A stretch of DNA of 54,165 nt from Actinomycetes bacterium (GTDB lineage Bacteria; Actinomycetota; Actinomycetes; Actinomycetales; Dermatophilaceae), in assembly GCA_029552065.1 (NCBI GenBank), contig JAKPEG010000085.1:1-54165 (forward strand), read 5' to 3'. Numbering within the stretch: position 1 is the stretch's first letter; the number at the start of each line of letters is the position of its first letter. Made by a program: the position numbers and the translations under genes. The notes beneath the pieces were generated by a model. It worked only from the letters and a program-made list of their open reading frames with translations. It was not told the origin of the DNA and did no database searches. This document shows, piece after piece, positions 1 to 10,194 of the stretch.

Positions 1-834
1 ACCTATGGGTTGCACTCGATCCACGGTCGTGCGCCGACCTTTGCCACCGGGCTGGCGACGGCGCGCGAGGACCTGTCGGTGTGGGTCATCACCGGTGACG
101 GCGACGCGCTGTCGATCGGCGGCAACCACCTCATCCACGCGTTGCGCCGCAACGTCAACATCAAGATCCTCTTGTTCAACAACGAGATCTACGGGCTGAC
201 CAAGGGGCAGTACTCCCCCACGTCGCGCGCGGGGACCATCACGAAGTCCTCCCCGCTGGGCTCGCTCGACGCGCCGTTCACGCCGGTCTCCGTGGCCCTC
301 GGGGCCGAGGCAACCTTCGTCGCGCGGACCATGGACTCCGAACGCAAGCACCTCACCGAGGTCCTCCACCAGGCCGCCACCCACCGCGGATCGGCGTTTG
401 TCGAGATCTACCAGAACTGCCCGATCTTCAACGACGGCGCCTTCGACGTGCTCAAGGTCAAGGACGAGGCGGCTCGCCGGATCCTCTGGCTGCGCGACGG
501 CGAGGAGGTGTCGGCCGGCGACGAGGTGGCGGTGCGCGCCGACGACGGCTCGATCCAGGTCGTCCCGCGGGCCGAGGCGAGCCCCACCCGGATCGTCGTG
601 CACAGCGTCGACACCCCGCATCCGTCCTCCGCATTCGCCCTCTCCCGGGTCAACTGGGACGGCACTCAACGACACGTGCCCATGGGCGTCTTCCGCAAGG
701 TGTCCCGCCCGACCTACGACGACATGGTGCGCGGCCAGGTCCAGGCGGCGGTCGACACCGCCGGCGGGCCGGCCACCGGCGCCGACCTCGCGGCGCTGCT
801 GTCCGGCCACGACACGTGGACCGTCGAGGGGTGA
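1..834 (+). CDS. korB: 2-oxoacid:ferredoxin oxidoreductase, beta subunit (5' end cut by window)
   Basis: Beta subunit of a 2-oxoglutarate-type ferredoxin oxidoreductase, which with KorA oxidatively decarboxylates a 2-oxo acid to the acyl-CoA and reduces ferredoxin. The reading frame is open from base 1, so the true start and the N-terminal cysteine region lie outside the window. The visible part begins YGLHSIHGRAPTFATG and contains the thiamine diphosphate signature: GDGDALSIGG, then NN in LLFNNEIYGLTKGQ, the family's strongest motif. The C-terminal ~130 residues are a typical less conserved actinobacterial extension. Its TGA overlaps the GTG of the next gene by four bases (GTGA). Substrate preference cannot be settled without korA, which should lie just upstream. 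Confidence 0.9.
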   Translation, partial: TYGLHSIHGRAPTFATGLATAREDLSVWVITGDGDALSIGGNHLIHALRRNVNIKILLFNNEIYGLTKGQYSPTSRAGTITKSSPLGSLDAPFTPVSVALGAEATFVARTMDSERKHLTEVLHQAATHRGSAFVEIYQNCPIFNDGAFDVLKVKDEAARRILWLRDGEEVSAGDEVAVRADDGSIQVVPRAEASPTRIVVHSVDTPHPSSAFALSRVNWDGTQRHVPMGVFRKVSRPTYDDMVRGQVQAAVDTAGGPATGADLAALLSGHDTWTVEG

Positions 835-1820
835 CGGGCGGCTCCCTCGACACACCCGACACGCCGGACCCGTCCGGCCCCCTGGACACACCCGGTTCCT
901 CCGCCGCCGCGCAGGTGCGCCGCGGCACGCTGCAGGGCGCCGCGGCATACGCGCTGTGGGGGCTCTTCCCGTTCTACTTCTATGCCCTCCTGCCGGCCGG
1001 GCCGGTCGAGGTCATCGGCCATCGGATCCTCTGGAGCATGCTCACCTGCCTCGTCCTGCTCGTCCTGCGCGGGCAGTGGGCCTGGCTGCGCACCCTCACT
1101 CCGGCGCTCGTCGGGCGCCTGACCGTCGCCGCGCTCGTGGTCGCGGTCAACTGGTTCACCTACGTCGTGGCCGTGCAGGCCGGGCAGACCAACGAGGCCG
1201 CCCTCGGGTACTTCCTCAACCCGCTGCTCACCGTCACCCTCGGCGTGCTCGTGCTCGGCGAGCGACTGCGGCGGCTGCAGGCGGCGGCCGTCCTCGTCGG
1301 GGCGCTCGCGGCGGCATACCTCACGGTCGTCGGCGGCCGGGTGCCGGTGATCGCGCTCATCGTGTCGACCTCGTTCGCGCTCTACGGGCTGCTCAAGAAC
1401 CGGGTCGGGCGCAGCCTGGACGCCTTGTCCGGCTTCGCGGTCGAGACGGCGGCGCTGTCCCCGATCGCCGCGCTGCTGTTGGGGTTGCTCAGCCTCGCGC
1501 CTGCCGCATTGCCGTCCTGGCTGCACGGGGGCGAACCACTGACCTTCACCACCCTGGGTGCAGGCCATGCGGCGCTGCTGGTGCTCGCCGGCCCGGTGAC
1601 GACGGTGCCCCTGCTGCTGTTTGCTGCCGCCGCCAGACGGGTGCCGCTGGTGACCATCGGCTTGTTGCAGTTCCTCGCACCGGTGCTGCAATTGGCCTCT
1701 GGGTTGGCGCTCGGCGAACACGTGAGCCCGGCCCGCTGGGTCGGCTTCGCCATCGTGTGGGTAGCGCTCGCGCTGCTCACCGTCGACTCGTTCCGCCAGC
1801 GTCTCCCCGGGCATGGATGA
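831..1820 (+). CDS. rarD: EamA/RarD-family membrane transporter
   Basis: A 329-residue drug/metabolite-superfamily permease of the RarD group, with about ten predicted membrane helices in two EamA repeats. The stretch GAAAYALWGLFPFYFY followed by VEVIGHRILWS is the RarD hallmark at the first helix, and NWFTYVVAVQAGQTNEAALGYFLNPL is the conserved mid-protein signature. I chose the GTG at 831, which overlaps the korB stop codon; an in-frame GTG at 816 inside korB is possible but less likely. The N-terminal ~30 residues are Pro/Ser/Asp-rich and probably cytosolic. The transported substrate of this family is not established (the chloramphenicol-sensitivity annotation is historical). Confidence 0.9.
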   Translation: MTGGSLDTPDTPDPSGPLDTPGSSAAAQVRRGTLQGAAAYALWGLFPFYFYALLPAGPVEVIGHRILWSMLTCLVLLVLRGQWAWLRTLTPALVGRLTVAALVVAVNWFTYVVAVQAGQTNEAALGYFLNPLLTVTLGVLVLGERLRRLQAAAVLVGALAAAYLTVVGGRVPVIALIVSTSFALYGLLKNRVGRSLDALSGFAVETAALSPIAALLLGLLSLAPAALPSWLHGGEPLTFTTLGAGHAALLVLAGPVTTVPLLLFAAAARRVPLVTIGLLQFLAPVLQLASGLALGEHVSPARWVGFAIVWVALALLTVDSFRQRLPGHG

Positions 1821-1878
1821 ACGACGCCGACCCCTGCGAACGGGCGCGGCGCCGTCTGGGTCAGTGGCTCAGCCTGGG

Positions 1879-2130
1879 TCAGGGCCGGTCGACGTCCACC
1901 TCGTCCACCGTGGTGCCCGTGACGGGGTCCACCGTGGACCGGCGGGTGGCCGTGTAACCGGAGCGACGACGCCGAGAACTGGCCAGGAAGGACAGCACGA
2001 TCGCGAGTATCCCGCCGACCATGCAGATGATGCCGATGGCGTGGAGGTTGACCCCGGAGAGGCGGTCGGCCACCCCCCAGTTGAGAATGGCGCCGAGAAC
2101 AAGCAGGAAGATCCCGGTCCCGATGTACAT
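1879..2130 (-). CDS. Small membrane protein, DUF6458-like
   Basis: An 83-residue protein with two hydrophobic helices (about residues 3-20 and 29-48) and a basic then acidic C-terminal tail (SSRRRR followed by a Val/Asp-rich end). The pattern MYIGTGIFLLVLGAIL, then GVNLHAIGIICMVGGIL, matches the small actinobacterial DUF6458 family, whose function is unknown. The ATG at 2130 is preceded by an AAGGGAG ribosome-binding site. It is convergent with rarD across about 58 bases and lies downstream of the polyprenyl synthase gene, separated by 123 bases in which I see no other gene. Confidence 0.7.
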   Translation of the reverse strand: MYIGTGIFLLVLGAILNWGVADRLSGVNLHAIGIICMVGGILAIVLSFLASSRRRRSGYTATRRSTVDPVTGTTVDEVDVDRP

Positions 2131-2253
2131 GTGTGCTCCCTTCCTAGGTGGCCGACGAGTCTGGTCGCCCGCCCGGTGTAGTCCACGGTAGACGCCAGAC
2201 CCTCGGCGAGGCGCGCAGGGACGCGGACATTCTCGAATCGCTCGGCCCAGCTG

Positions 2254-3258
2254 TCAGCCGACGCGGTCGATCACTCCGTCGACGAGGGCCTCGAGAGCCC
2301 GCCGGGCCTCGCTGTCGGGCAGGGCGCGCACTGCGGCGAGCGCGTCGGTCCCAAGGGCACGGGTCGTCGCCCGCGCCCGATCGAGCGCCGGGTGGACCCG
2401 CAACAAGGCCAGCGCCTGCGCGTGCGCGGCCGGGTCGGCAGCCAGGTCGGTCGCGAGCAGTTCGCGCAGCCGCGCGTCGCCGGGGTCGGGCGACTCCTTC
2501 GCATAGAGCACCGCGAGGGTGTCGACGCCCTCACGCAGGTCGGTCCCGGGGGTCTTGCCGCTCTCCGCCCCGTCGGAGGCAATGTCGATGAGGTCGTCGA
2601 CGAGCTGGAAGACGACCCCCAGTCGCTCGCCGTAACCACGCAGGGTCTCGACGGCCGCCGGGTCGCCCCCGCCGAACATCGCGCCGTAGCGCGCCGCCGT
2701 CGCCACGAGCACGCCCGTCTTGTCGGCCAGGACGTCGAGGTAGTAGCGGATCGGGTCGGACCCCGGCGGGCAGGGTCGGGCGTCGCGGATCTGCCCGCTG
2801 CACAACCGCACGAAGGTCTGCGACTGGATGAGCACGGCCTCGGGGCCCAGCCCGGCCACAAGTTCCGATGCCTTGCCGAAGAGCAGGTCGCCGACGAGGA
2901 TCGCGGTCGAGTTGTCGTATGCCGCGTTGACGCTGGGCACGCCGCGGCGCACCGTCGCCTCGTCCATCACGTCGTCGTGGTAGAGCGAGGCGAGATGCGT
3001 GAGCTCGACGCCCACCGCCGCCACCACGACCTCCTCGGTGATCCCGCCGCAGGCGAGGGCTGCCAGGAGCGTGAGCATTGGCCGGAATCGCTTGCCGCCG
3101 GAGGCGAGCAGGTGACCCGAGGCGCCCGCGATGAACGGGTCGTCGTGGTCGACCGTCGCCCGCAGGAGCGCATCCACCCGCGCCAGGCCCTCGCCGAGGT
3201 CCGCGGCGAGCCCGGCACCGATCCCGGGCAGGGAGAGGGTCGGCGGCGGGGTCGACAC
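2254..3258 (-). CDS. Polyprenyl diphosphate synthase (trans-isoprenyl), probable menaquinone side-chain enzyme
   Basis: A 334-residue trans-prenyltransferase that elongates allylic diphosphates with isopentenyl diphosphate. The first aspartate-rich motif DDVMD is at about residues 95-99, the second DDLID at about 221-225, and GGKRFRP sits at about 54-60, all as expected for a medium/long-chain synthase (GrcC/HepT group). I chose the GTG at 3258, which lies two bases after the nuoN stop, so the gene is the last of the nuo transcript. With a MenJ-like reductase gene upstream of nuoA and menA elsewhere in the window, supply of the menaquinone isoprenoid chain is the best inference. Chain length cannot be read reliably from the sequence. 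Confidence 0.9.
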   Translation of the reverse strand: MSTPPPTLSLPGIGAGLAADLGEGLARVDALLRATVDHDDPFIAGASGHLLASGGKRFRPMLTLLAALACGGITEEVVVAAVGVELTHLASLYHDDVMDEATVRRGVPSVNAAYDNSTAILVGDLLFGKASELVAGLGPEAVLIQSQTFVRLCSGQIRDARPCPPGSDPIRYYLDVLADKTGVLVATAARYGAMFGGGDPAAVETLRGYGERLGVVFQLVDDLIDIASDGAESGKTPGTDLREGVDTLAVLYAKESPDPGDARLRELLATDLAADPAAHAQALALLRVHPALDRARATTRALGTDALAAVRALPDSEARRALEALVDGVIDRVG

Positions 3259-3260
3259 GG

Positions 3261-4844
3261 TCAGCGGACGAACTGCGAGGCTCGGTCGGCGACCTCGAGG
3301 ACGAACGACGGGGCGACACCCAGGACGAGGGTGAGCGCGGCTCCGGCAGTCACGGTGACCGTCGACAACCAGCTCGGCTCGATCACTTCGACTTCGTCGC
3401 TCGAGGCCTCGGTGAAGTACATGAGGACGATGATGCGGACGTAGACGAAGACCGTGATGGCACTGCACACGAGGCCGAGCACGACGAGGAAGACCCCGGC
3501 CAGGCCGCTGTCGATGGCCGGGCGGAAGACGGCGAACTTCGCGGTGAAGCCCGAGGTGAGCGGGATGCCGGCGAAGGCGAGCAGGAGGAAGGCGAAGACC
3601 CCGGCCGTCCACGGATGCCGCTTGCCGAGGCCGGCCCATTGGGCCAGATGGCTCGCTTCCGACCCACCCTCGCGCACGAGGCTCACGACCGTGAACGCGG
3701 CGATCGTCGTGAGTCCATAGGCGACGAGGTAGAACAGCGTGCCGCTCACCCCCGCCCGCTCCATCGAGACGACGCCGACGAGCAGGAAGCCCGCGTGGGC
3801 GATCGAGGAATAGGCGAGCAGCCGCTTGATGTCCGTCTGGGTCACCGACAGGACGGCCCCCACGACCATGGTGAGCGCGGTGATGGCGATGAGCGCCGGC
3901 CGCCAGTCCCACTGCGCGCGGTCGACCGCGACGTAGACGAAGCGCAGGATCGCCCCGAAGGCTGCCGCCTTCGTGGCCGCCGCCATGAAGCCGGTGATCG
4001 GCGTCGGCGCACCCTGGTAGACGTCGGGCGTCCACATGTGGAACGGGACCGCACCCACCTTGAAGAGCAGACCGACGAGGACGAGGAGGATCCCGGGCAC
4101 GAGCAGACCGGCCAACTGCGAATCCGGGGCGCCGATCACCGCGGCGATGTCGGCGAAGTAGACCGAACCGGCATAGCCGTAGAGCAGGGCCACGCCGAAC
4201 AGGAGGAAGGCCGAGGAGAAGGCCCCGAGGAGGAAGTACTTGAGGGATGCCTCCTGGGAGAGCAGGCGACGCCGCCGGGCCAACCCGCAGAGCAGGTAGA
4301 GCGGCAACGAGAGCACCTCGAGCGCGACGAACATGGTGAGCAGGTCACCGGCCGCCGGGAAGAGGAGCATTCCGCCGACCGAGAAGAGGAACAGCGGGAA
4401 GACCTCGGAGGTGAGCGCCCCCGCGCGCAACGCCTGCGCCTCCTGCGGCGAGCCGGGCGTCGCCGCACCCATCGGGGTGATCGCGTCGGGGCCGACTCCG
4501 CCCAGGCGCTCGCCCAGGCTCAGTGCCGCGAGGAGCGCGAAGAGCAGGATCGCGACCTGGAGGAAGACGGTGGGGCCGTCGACGATCACCGAGCCGCGCA
4601 TCTGGCCGCGGACGAGCGCACCCGCGGTCGGTCCGGTGTTCTGCAACGCGAAGTAGACGCTGCCCAGTCCGACGACGAGGGTGAGCACGGTGAGGGGCAT
4701 CTGCACGGCATACCGCGAACGGCGTGGCGCGAAGGCCTCGACGAGCACGCCGAGCGCGGCACCGCCGAAGACGACGAGCATGGGAGCGACGGCGGCGAGG
4801 TTGACCGTGGCCGGGGTGAAGACCGCGGGCAGGGCGGTGGTCAC
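3261..4844 (-). CDS. nuoN: NADH-quinone oxidoreductase subunit N
   Basis: Membrane-arm antiporter-like subunit of complex I, which takes part in proton translocation. It has 527 residues, somewhat longer than the roughly 485 of E. coli NuoN, and about 14 predicted helices. Conserved antiporter-core segments include LLFKVGAVPFHMWTPDVYQG (with the Lys and His-Trp-Pro-Asp motif) and SVTQTDIKRLLAYSSIAHAG. The start is the GTG at 4844, which overlaps the nuoM stop codon (GTGA). It is the last nuo gene, followed after two bases by the polyprenyl synthase. Confidence 0.96.
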   Translation of the reverse strand: MTTALPAVFTPATVNLAAVAPMLVVFGGAALGVLVEAFAPRRSRYAVQMPLTVLTLVVGLGSVYFALQNTGPTAGALVRGQMRGSVIVDGPTVFLQVAILLFALLAALSLGERLGGVGPDAITPMGAATPGSPQEAQALRAGALTSEVFPLFLFSVGGMLLFPAAGDLLTMFVALEVLSLPLYLLCGLARRRRLLSQEASLKYFLLGAFSSAFLLFGVALLYGYAGSVYFADIAAVIGAPDSQLAGLLVPGILLVLVGLLFKVGAVPFHMWTPDVYQGAPTPITGFMAAATKAAAFGAILRFVYVAVDRAQWDWRPALIAITALTMVVGAVLSVTQTDIKRLLAYSSIAHAGFLLVGVVSMERAGVSGTLFYLVAYGLTTIAAFTVVSLVREGGSEASHLAQWAGLGKRHPWTAGVFAFLLLAFAGIPLTSGFTAKFAVFRPAIDSGLAGVFLVVLGLVCSAITVFVYVRIIVLMYFTEASSDEVEVIEPSWLSTVTVTAGAALTLVLGVAPSFVLEVADRASQFVR

Positions 4845-6373
4845 TTGGCGCTCCCTTCGGCCGAGCCGACGACGGGGGCCGGGTCGGTGACGTGAACCGA
4901 GGTGAGGATGGTCTGCACCGCAGGGTTGATCAGGTCGAGCACCGGCTTGGGATAGAACCCGAGGACGAGGAAGAGGGCCACGAGCGGGACGGCGACCCAT
5001 TTCTCCCGCAGGCTCAAGTCGGGGACCTCGGCGGCGTTGTCCGGTTTGGGGCCGGTCATCGTGCGCTGGTAGAGCAGCAGGATGTAGAGCGCGGCGAGGA
5101 TGATGCCGGTCGTGGCGATCACGGCGATGACCTGGTGACGTTGGAAGGCACCGGCGAGGACGAGGAACTCGGAGATGAACGAGCCGAGCCCCGGAAGAGC
5201 GATGCAGGAAAGGCCGGCGATGAGCCAGACCCCGGCCAGCCCAGGGACGACCCGCTGCCATCCGCCGAAGTCGGCGATCCGCTTGCTGCCCCGCCGGGCG
5301 ATGAGCATGCCGGCGAAGAGGAAGAGGGCGGCCGTGGAGAAGCCGTGGTTGACCATGTAGAGGCTGGACCCCGCCCACGCGGTCGACGTGAAGGCGAAGA
5401 TGCCCAGGACGATGAAGCCGAAGTGGCTCACCGAGGTGTAGGCGATGAGCCGCATCATGTCCTTCTGCCCGATCGCGAGCAGCGCACCGTAGATGATCGA
5501 GATGAGCGCGAGGACGACGACGAGCGGCGTGGCCCACTGGCTCGCGCCCGGGAAGAGCTCGACACAAAAGCGGATCATCCCGTAGGTGCCCACCTTGTCC
5601 AGGACGCCGACGAGCAGCGTCGCCGTGGCCGGGCGGGACTCGCCGGCCGCGTCGGGCAGCCACGTGTGCACCGGCACCATGGGCGCCTTCACCGCGAAGG
5701 CGATGAAGAAGCCGACGAAGATCCACTTCTCGGTCGAGGCGTCCAACGGCAGGCCGGTCAGCCTGCTCAGCAGGAAGCCGTCGGACCCGCCGGGCCCCTG
5801 GACGTAGAGGGCGATGACGGCCGCGAGCATGATGAGGCCGCCGGCCAGCGAGAAGAGGAGGAACTTGACGGCGGCATACTGCCTGCGCTGCCCACCGAAC
5901 TGGCCGATGAGGAAGTAGACCGGGATGAGCATCGCCTCGAAGAAGACGTAGAAGAGGAAGACGTCGGTCGCGGCGAAGACCCCGACCATGAAGGTCTCCA
6001 GGACGAGCATGAGCGCGAAGTAGTGCCGCTCCCGGTGGGCCTGCTCCGAGGGCAGGTCGTGCCACGCCGCGAGCAGGCAGATCGGCACGAGGATGACCGA
6101 CATGAGGATGAGCGCGAGGGCAATCCCGTCGACACCGAGCGCATAGGACACCCCGAACTGGGGGATCCACGGGTGGGTCTCGACGAGCTGGAACTTCGTG
6201 GTCGCGTCGGCACGGAACTGGGTGGCTGCCGCCACGGCGAAGACGAGGGTGACGAGCGAGGCACCCAGCGCGATCTGCTTGGCCCGGTCGGCGAGCGAGG
6301 GGACGGCCCAGAGGACGAGCGCGCCGATCAGCGGGATGAGGCCGATGACGGTCAGCCAGGGGAACTGGTTCAT
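4841..6373 (-). CDS. nuoM: NADH-quinone oxidoreductase subunit M
   Basis: Second antiporter-like proton-translocating subunit of complex I, 510 residues, matching the usual NuoM length. Visible hallmarks are YALGVDGIALALILMS, FALMLVLETFMVGVFAATD, the conserved Lys-containing AFAVKAPMVPVHTWLPDA, and KDMMRLIAYTSVSHFGF. The ATG at 6373 ([11 protein letters not shown]) shares its A with the nuoL TGA (TGATG), a coupled arrangement; a possible ATG 15 bases upstream lies within nuoL and is less likely. The gene ends in a GTGA overlap with nuoN. Confidence 0.96.
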   Translation of the reverse strand: MNQFPWLTVIGLIPLIGALVLWAVPSLADRAKQIALGASLVTLVFAVAAATQFRADATTKFQLVETHPWIPQFGVSYALGVDGIALALILMSVILVPICLLAAWHDLPSEQAHRERHYFALMLVLETFMVGVFAATDVFLFYVFFEAMLIPVYFLIGQFGGQRRQYAAVKFLLFSLAGGLIMLAAVIALYVQGPGGSDGFLLSRLTGLPLDASTEKWIFVGFFIAFAVKAPMVPVHTWLPDAAGESRPATATLLVGVLDKVGTYGMIRFCVELFPGASQWATPLVVVLALISIIYGALLAIGQKDMMRLIAYTSVSHFGFIVLGIFAFTSTAWAGSSLYMVNHGFSTAALFLFAGMLIARRGSKRIADFGGWQRVVPGLAGVWLIAGLSCIALPGLGSFISEFLVLAGAFQRHQVIAVIATTGIILAALYILLLYQRTMTGPKPDNAAEVPDLSLREKWVAVPLVALFLVLGFYPKPVLDLINPAVQTILTSVHVTDPAPVVGSAEGSAK

Positions 6374-8346
6374 CACTGCATCACCCACACGGCGCCGAGG
6401 ACGAGGACGACACCGACGAGCATCGTCAGGGCATAGGAGCGGGCCAGGCCGTTCTGGAACCGGCGCAGCCGCGACGAGGCACCGCCGACGAGTGCGGCCA
6501 GGCCACCGGCGAGCCCGTCGACGCCACGCTGGTCGAGGAAGACGAGGGCTCGGGTGAGGTGGATCCCGGGTCGCATGAGCAGGGCCTCGTTCACCTGGTC
6601 CTGGTAGAGGTCTTGGCGGGCCGCGCGGGTGAGCAGGCTGCCCACCGGAGCGGTACGCGGCACGCTGTCGCGCCAGTAGCGGGCCCAGGCGAGAGCCACA
6701 CCCGCCGCCACGACGAGCAGCGTGAGGGTCATGAGGATGGGCACGGCGAGCACCGGGTGCTCCTCCTCTGCCGCTCCGACCACCGGTTCGAGCCAGTGGA
6801 CGATCGCGTTCGTGGGGCCGAGCAGCAGACCGAGTAGGGCCGAGCCGACGGCCAGGACGATCATCGGATAGGTCATCACCGGCGGCGACTCGTGCGGGTG
6901 GTCGTCCGGGGCCCAGCGCTTCTCACCCTGGAAGGTCATGAAGAACAGGCGGCTCATGTAGAACGCCGTGATCCCCGCACCCACGAGGGTGACCATGCCG
7001 AAGACCCACGGTCGCCAGCCCTCGCCGACGAAGGCTGCCTCGATGATCTTGTCCTTGCTCCAGAAGCCGGAGAACGGCGGCACCCCGAGGATGGCCAGCC
7101 AGCCGAGGCCGAAGGTCGCCCAGGTGATCTTCATGACCGTGGACAGTCCACCGAAGGTCCGCATGTCCACCCGGTCCTGCATCCCGTGCATGACCGAACC
7201 CGCGCCGAGGAACATCCCGGCCTTGAAGAAGCCGTGGGTGAGCAGGTGGAAGATCGCGAAGGCGTAGCCGATCGGACCGAGCCCGGCGGCGAGCATCATG
7301 TAGCCGATCTGGCTCATCGTCGAGGCGGCGAGGGCCTTCTTGATGTCGTCCTTCGCGCAGCCGACGATCGCCCCGAAGAGCAGCGTGATCGCCCCGACGA
7401 TGACGACGGCCAGGCGCGCATCCGGGGCCCCGTCGAAGATCGGGTGGCTGCGCACGACCAGGTAGACACCCGCGGTCACCATGGTCGCCGCGTGGATGAG
7501 CGCGGAGACCGGGGTGGGGCCGGCCATCGCGTCGCCGAGCCAGCTCTGCAAGGGGAACTGCGCCGACTTGCCGCAGGCGGCGAGCAGGAGGAACAGGCCG
7601 ATCACGGTGAGGGTGGCGGTATTGGCGTGCTCGACGCCGGCACCCACGGTGCGGAAATCGACCCCGCCGAACTGCCAGAACATGAGCATGATCGCCACAC
7701 CCATGCCCAGGTCGCCCACCCGGTTGGCGATGAACGCCTTGTTCGCGGCCGAGGCGTAGGGCGGGTTCCAGTTCCAGAAGCCGATGAGCAGGTAGGAGGC
7801 CAGGCCCACGCCCTCCCAGCCCACGTAGACGAGCAAGTAGGAGTCGGCCGTGACGAGCAGGAGCATGGCCGCGACGAAGAGGTTGAGGTAGGCGAAGAAC
7901 CGACGCTTGTCCGGGTCGTGCTCCATGTAGCCCAGCGAGTAGACGTGGATGAGCGAGCCGACGAAGGTGACGAGCAGGACGAAGGCGAGCGACAACTGGT
8001 CCAGCTGCAGACCGGCATCGAGCTGGAACTGGCCCGCGGGCACCCACGAGAACAGGTGGACCATCCGGCGGCGCAGCTCGGGCTCGTAGCCGAGCATCTG
8101 GATCCAGATGGCGGCGCCCACGACGAAGGCCGCCCACGACAGGCCGACCGCGAGTCGGGGACCCCACGCGTCGGTGCGCCGGCCGCCCACGAGCAGGATC
8201 GCGGCGCCGAACAGCGGCAGGGCGACGAGCAACCAGCCGTATGCCGCGATGCCGGTCGCCGCGTGCAGCGCCTCCTGGGTGTCGGCGGACGGCATACCCG
8301 CCGCGAGCGGGAGCGATCCCGCTGCGGTGGCGAGAGAGAGGCTCAC
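6373..8346 (-). CDS. nuoL: NADH-quinone oxidoreductase subunit L
   Basis: Largest antiporter-like subunit of complex I, 657 residues (E. coli NuoL has about 613). Typical segments are [60 protein letters not shown] and the conserved [19 protein letters not shown]. The C-terminal ~120 residues should hold the long lateral helix and terminal membrane segment. The GTG at 8346 has a good AAGGGAG ribosome-binding site in the short nuoK-nuoL gap; the ATG about 20 codons downstream is an alternative. It is translationally coupled to nuoM through TGATG. Confidence 0.95.
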   Translation of the reverse strand: MSLSLATAAGSLPLAAGMPSADTQEALHAATGIAAYGWLLVALPLFGAAILLVGGRRTDAWGPRLAVGLSWAAFVVGAAIWIQMLGYEPELRRRMVHLFSWVPAGQFQLDAGLQLDQLSLAFVLLVTFVGSLIHVYSLGYMEHDPDKRRFFAYLNLFVAAMLLLVTADSYLLVYVGWEGVGLASYLLIGFWNWNPPYASAANKAFIANRVGDLGMGVAIMLMFWQFGGVDFRTVGAGVEHANTATLTVIGLFLLLAACGKSAQFPLQSWLGDAMAGPTPVSALIHAATMVTAGVYLVVRSHPIFDGAPDARLAVVIVGAITLLFGAIVGCAKDDIKKALAASTMSQIGYMMLAAGLGPIGYAFAIFHLLTHGFFKAGMFLGAGSVMHGMQDRVDMRTFGGLSTVMKITWATFGLGWLAILGVPPFSGFWSKDKIIEAAFVGEGWRPWVFGMVTLVGAGITAFYMSRLFFMTFQGEKRWAPDDHPHESPPVMTYPMIVLAVGSALLGLLLGPTNAIVHWLEPVVGAAEEEHPVLAVPILMTLTLLVVAAGVALAWARYWRDSVPRTAPVGSLLTRAARQDLYQDQVNEALLMRPGIHLTRALVFLDQRGVDGLAGGLAALVGGASSRLRRFQNGLARSYALTMLVGVVLVLGAVWVMQ

Positions 8347-8357
8347 TCGTGTCTCCC

Positions 8358-8657
8358 TTACAGCTTCAGCAGGTTGGCGTCGTCGACCGAAGCCGACCGG
8401 CGGGCACGGAAGATCGCCATGATGATCGCCAGTCCGACGACGACCTCGGCGGCGGCCACGACCATGACGAACAGGGCGATGAGCTGGCCGTCGAGGTTGC
8501 CGTGGATACGCGCGAAGACGACGAAGGCGAGGTTGGCCGAGTTGAGCATGAGCTCGATGCCCATGAAGACGACGATCGCGTTGCGGCGCAGCAGCACCGT
8601 CGCGGTGCCCACCGCGAACAGCACCACCGACAGGTAGATGTAGTTGACGAGGTTCAC
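8358..8657 (-). CDS. nuoK: NADH-quinone oxidoreductase subunit K
   Basis: Small membrane subunit of complex I with 99 residues and three predicted helices, the normal size for NuoK. The motif [14 protein letters not shown] carries the conserved membrane glutamate of helix 2, and [17 protein letters not shown] carries that of helix 3; both belong to the proton-transfer path. The ATG overlaps the nuoJ stop by four bases (ATGA). An eleven-base gap holding a ribosome-binding site separates it from nuoL. Confidence 0.97.
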   Translation of the reverse strand: MNLVNYIYLSVVLFAVGTATVLLRRNAIVVFMGIELMLNSANLAFVVFARIHGNLDGQLIALFVMVVAAAEVVVGLAIIMAIFRARRSASVDDANLLKL

Positions 8658-9436
8658 TGGGAGCTCCCCTCCTCGATCTCGCGTTCGGCGCGCGCCTGAG
8701 CGGCGGCGAAGCCCTCGGGCGCGGTGATCTGGTCACGGGCGACGAGGACCCGGGAGACCGACAGTTCGCTGGGCGTCCCGTCCGGCAGCAGCGCCGGGGT
8801 ATCGACCGCGTTGTGTCGGGCGTAGACGCCCGGGTTGGGCAGACCGGCGACGAGGTTGTTGTCCCGCACGCGCTGCTCGGACAGCTGTCGCTGGGTGACC
8901 CGCGGCGTGAGGCGCTCCCGGTGGGCCAGGACCATCGCGCCGATGGCGGCGGTGATGAGCAGTGCCGAGGTCACCTCGAAGACCCAAACGTACTGGCCGA
9001 AGATGAGCCCGGCCAGTCGGGTGAGGTTGCCGGACCCCGACTGGCTGCCGTCGTTGATCGCATCGAGGCCCTTGGCCTCGGGCAGGACGAGCGAGCCGAC
9101 GGCGAGGAACATCACGACCAACAGTCCAAGGGCCGCGACGAGCGCGGCGACCTTCTGACCGCGGATCGTCTCGACCATCGAGTCGGAGGAATCGACGCCG
9201 ATGAGCATGAGGACGAAGAGGAACAGCATCATCACGGCGCCGGTGTAGACGAAGATCTGCACGACGCCGAGGAACTCGGCCTGCGAGGCGAGGTAGAGCA
9301 CGCCGAGGTTGACCATGACGAAAGCCATGCACAGGGCGGCGTGGACGGCCTTGCGGGCGAAGAGCAGGCCCAACGAGGCGAGCACCATGAGGGGGGCGAG
9401 GATCCAGAACAGCCACGCCTCTCCGTAACCCATCAT
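8654..9436 (-). CDS. nuoJ: NADH-quinone oxidoreductase subunit J
   Basis: Membrane subunit of complex I with 260 residues and five predicted helices in the first ~170 residues. The helix-3 stretch [23 protein letters not shown] is the NuoJ signature. The hydrophilic tail of roughly 90 residues (from about [20 protein letters not shown]) is longer than in E. coli NuoJ (184 residues) and is the kind of extension seen in actinobacteria. Two adjacent ATG codons open the gene; the first shares its A with the nuoI TGA. Confidence 0.95.
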   Translation of the reverse strand: MMGYGEAWLFWILAPLMVLASLGLLFARKAVHAALCMAFVMVNLGVLYLASQAEFLGVVQIFVYTGAVMMLFLFVLMLIGVDSSDSMVETIRGQKVAALVAALGLLVVMFLAVGSLVLPEAKGLDAINDGSQSGSGNLTRLAGLIFGQYVWVFEVTSALLITAAIGAMVLAHRERLTPRVTQRQLSEQRVRDNNLVAGLPNPGVYARHNAVDTPALLPDGTPSELSVSRVLVARDQITAPEGFAAAQARAEREIEEGSSQ

Positions 9437-10194
9437 CAGGCCGCTCCTCCCTCGGCGTCGGCCGCGTCGTCGGCCGCGTCGTCGGCGGCACCCGCGGCAT
9501 CCGGGTCTGCCGAGGTGGTGTCCTCGGACTGCTCGGCCACCCACGCGCGCTGCCCCTCGGTCGCCTGGCTCACCTTGCCGAGGTAGTAGTCCCGCTCCTG
9601 CATCGACTCGGCCATCGGGTGCGGCGGGGCGAGCATCCCCTCCTGCACCGGCGCGAGCAACTGGTCCTTGGTGAAGATCAGGTCGGCGCGGTTGTCGTCG
9701 GCGAGTTCGTAGAAGTTGGTCATCGTGAGAGCCCGGGTGGGGCAGGCCTCGATGCACAGCCCGCAGAAGATGCACCGCAGGTAGTTGATCTGGTAGACCC
9801 GACCGTAGCGCTCGCCCGGACTGAACCGGCCGGTGCCGCCCTCCTCGGCGGGGGTGTCGTCGTTGGCAGCGCCCTCGACGAGGATGGCGTCGGCCGGGCA
9901 GGCCCACGCGCACAACTCGCAGCCGACGCACTTCTCCAGGCCGTCGGGGTGACGGTTGAGCTGGTGTCGTCCGTGGTAGCGGGGCGCGGTCGGACGCTTC
10001 TCCTCGGGATATTCCTCGGTGTAGACCTTGCGGAACATCGTCGCGAAGCTCACCCCGAAGCCGCCGACCGCCGGCGGCAGGTTCTCGGCCAGCCAGCCGG
10101 CGCGCGGCGTCTCGGGGGTCGTGCCGGATTCGCGGTGCTCCGTCGACGGCAGGTCGGCGCCCCCGGACTGCTCCGCGGGCAGGTTGTCAGCCAT
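9436..10194 (-). CDS. nuoI: NADH-quinone oxidoreductase subunit I (2 x [4Fe-4S])
   Basis: Ferredoxin-like subunit carrying clusters N6a and N6b, which pass electrons to NuoB. Two CxxCxxCxxxCP motifs are visible: C89, C92, C95, C99 ([12 protein letters not shown]) and C141, C144, C147, C151 ([12 protein letters not shown]). At 252 residues it exceeds E. coli NuoI (180) because of a ~45-residue Ser/Glu/Pro-rich N-terminus and an acidic/Ala-rich C-terminus with repeated Asp-Ala runs, both probably disordered. I chose the ATG at 10194 (MADNLPAEQ); it overlaps nuoH by eight bases. An upstream ATG would lie deeper inside nuoH. Confidence 0.95.
   Translation of the reverse strand: MADNLPAEQSGGADLPSTEHRESGTTPETPRAGWLAENLPPAVGGFGVSFATMFRKVYTEEYPEEKRPTAPRYHGRHQLNRHPDGLEKCVGCELCAWACPADAILVEGAANDDTPAEEGGTGRFSPGERYGRVYQINYLRCIFCGLCIEACPTRALTMTNFYELADDNRADLIFTKDQLLAPVQEGMLAPPHPMAESMQERDYYLGKVSQATEGQRAWVAEQSEDTTSADPDAAGAADDAADDAADAEGGAA

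Noticed and set aside
714..1814. Long antisense reading frame opposite rarD
   Set aside because: Arg/Gln/Glu/Gly-rich translation without family features, fully covered by a recognised gene; typical of high-GC antisense frames.
6892..8637. 581-codon plus-strand frame opposite nuoL/nuoK
   Set aside because: Composition artefact of a membrane-protein gene read backwards (Asp/Glu/His/Arg-rich).
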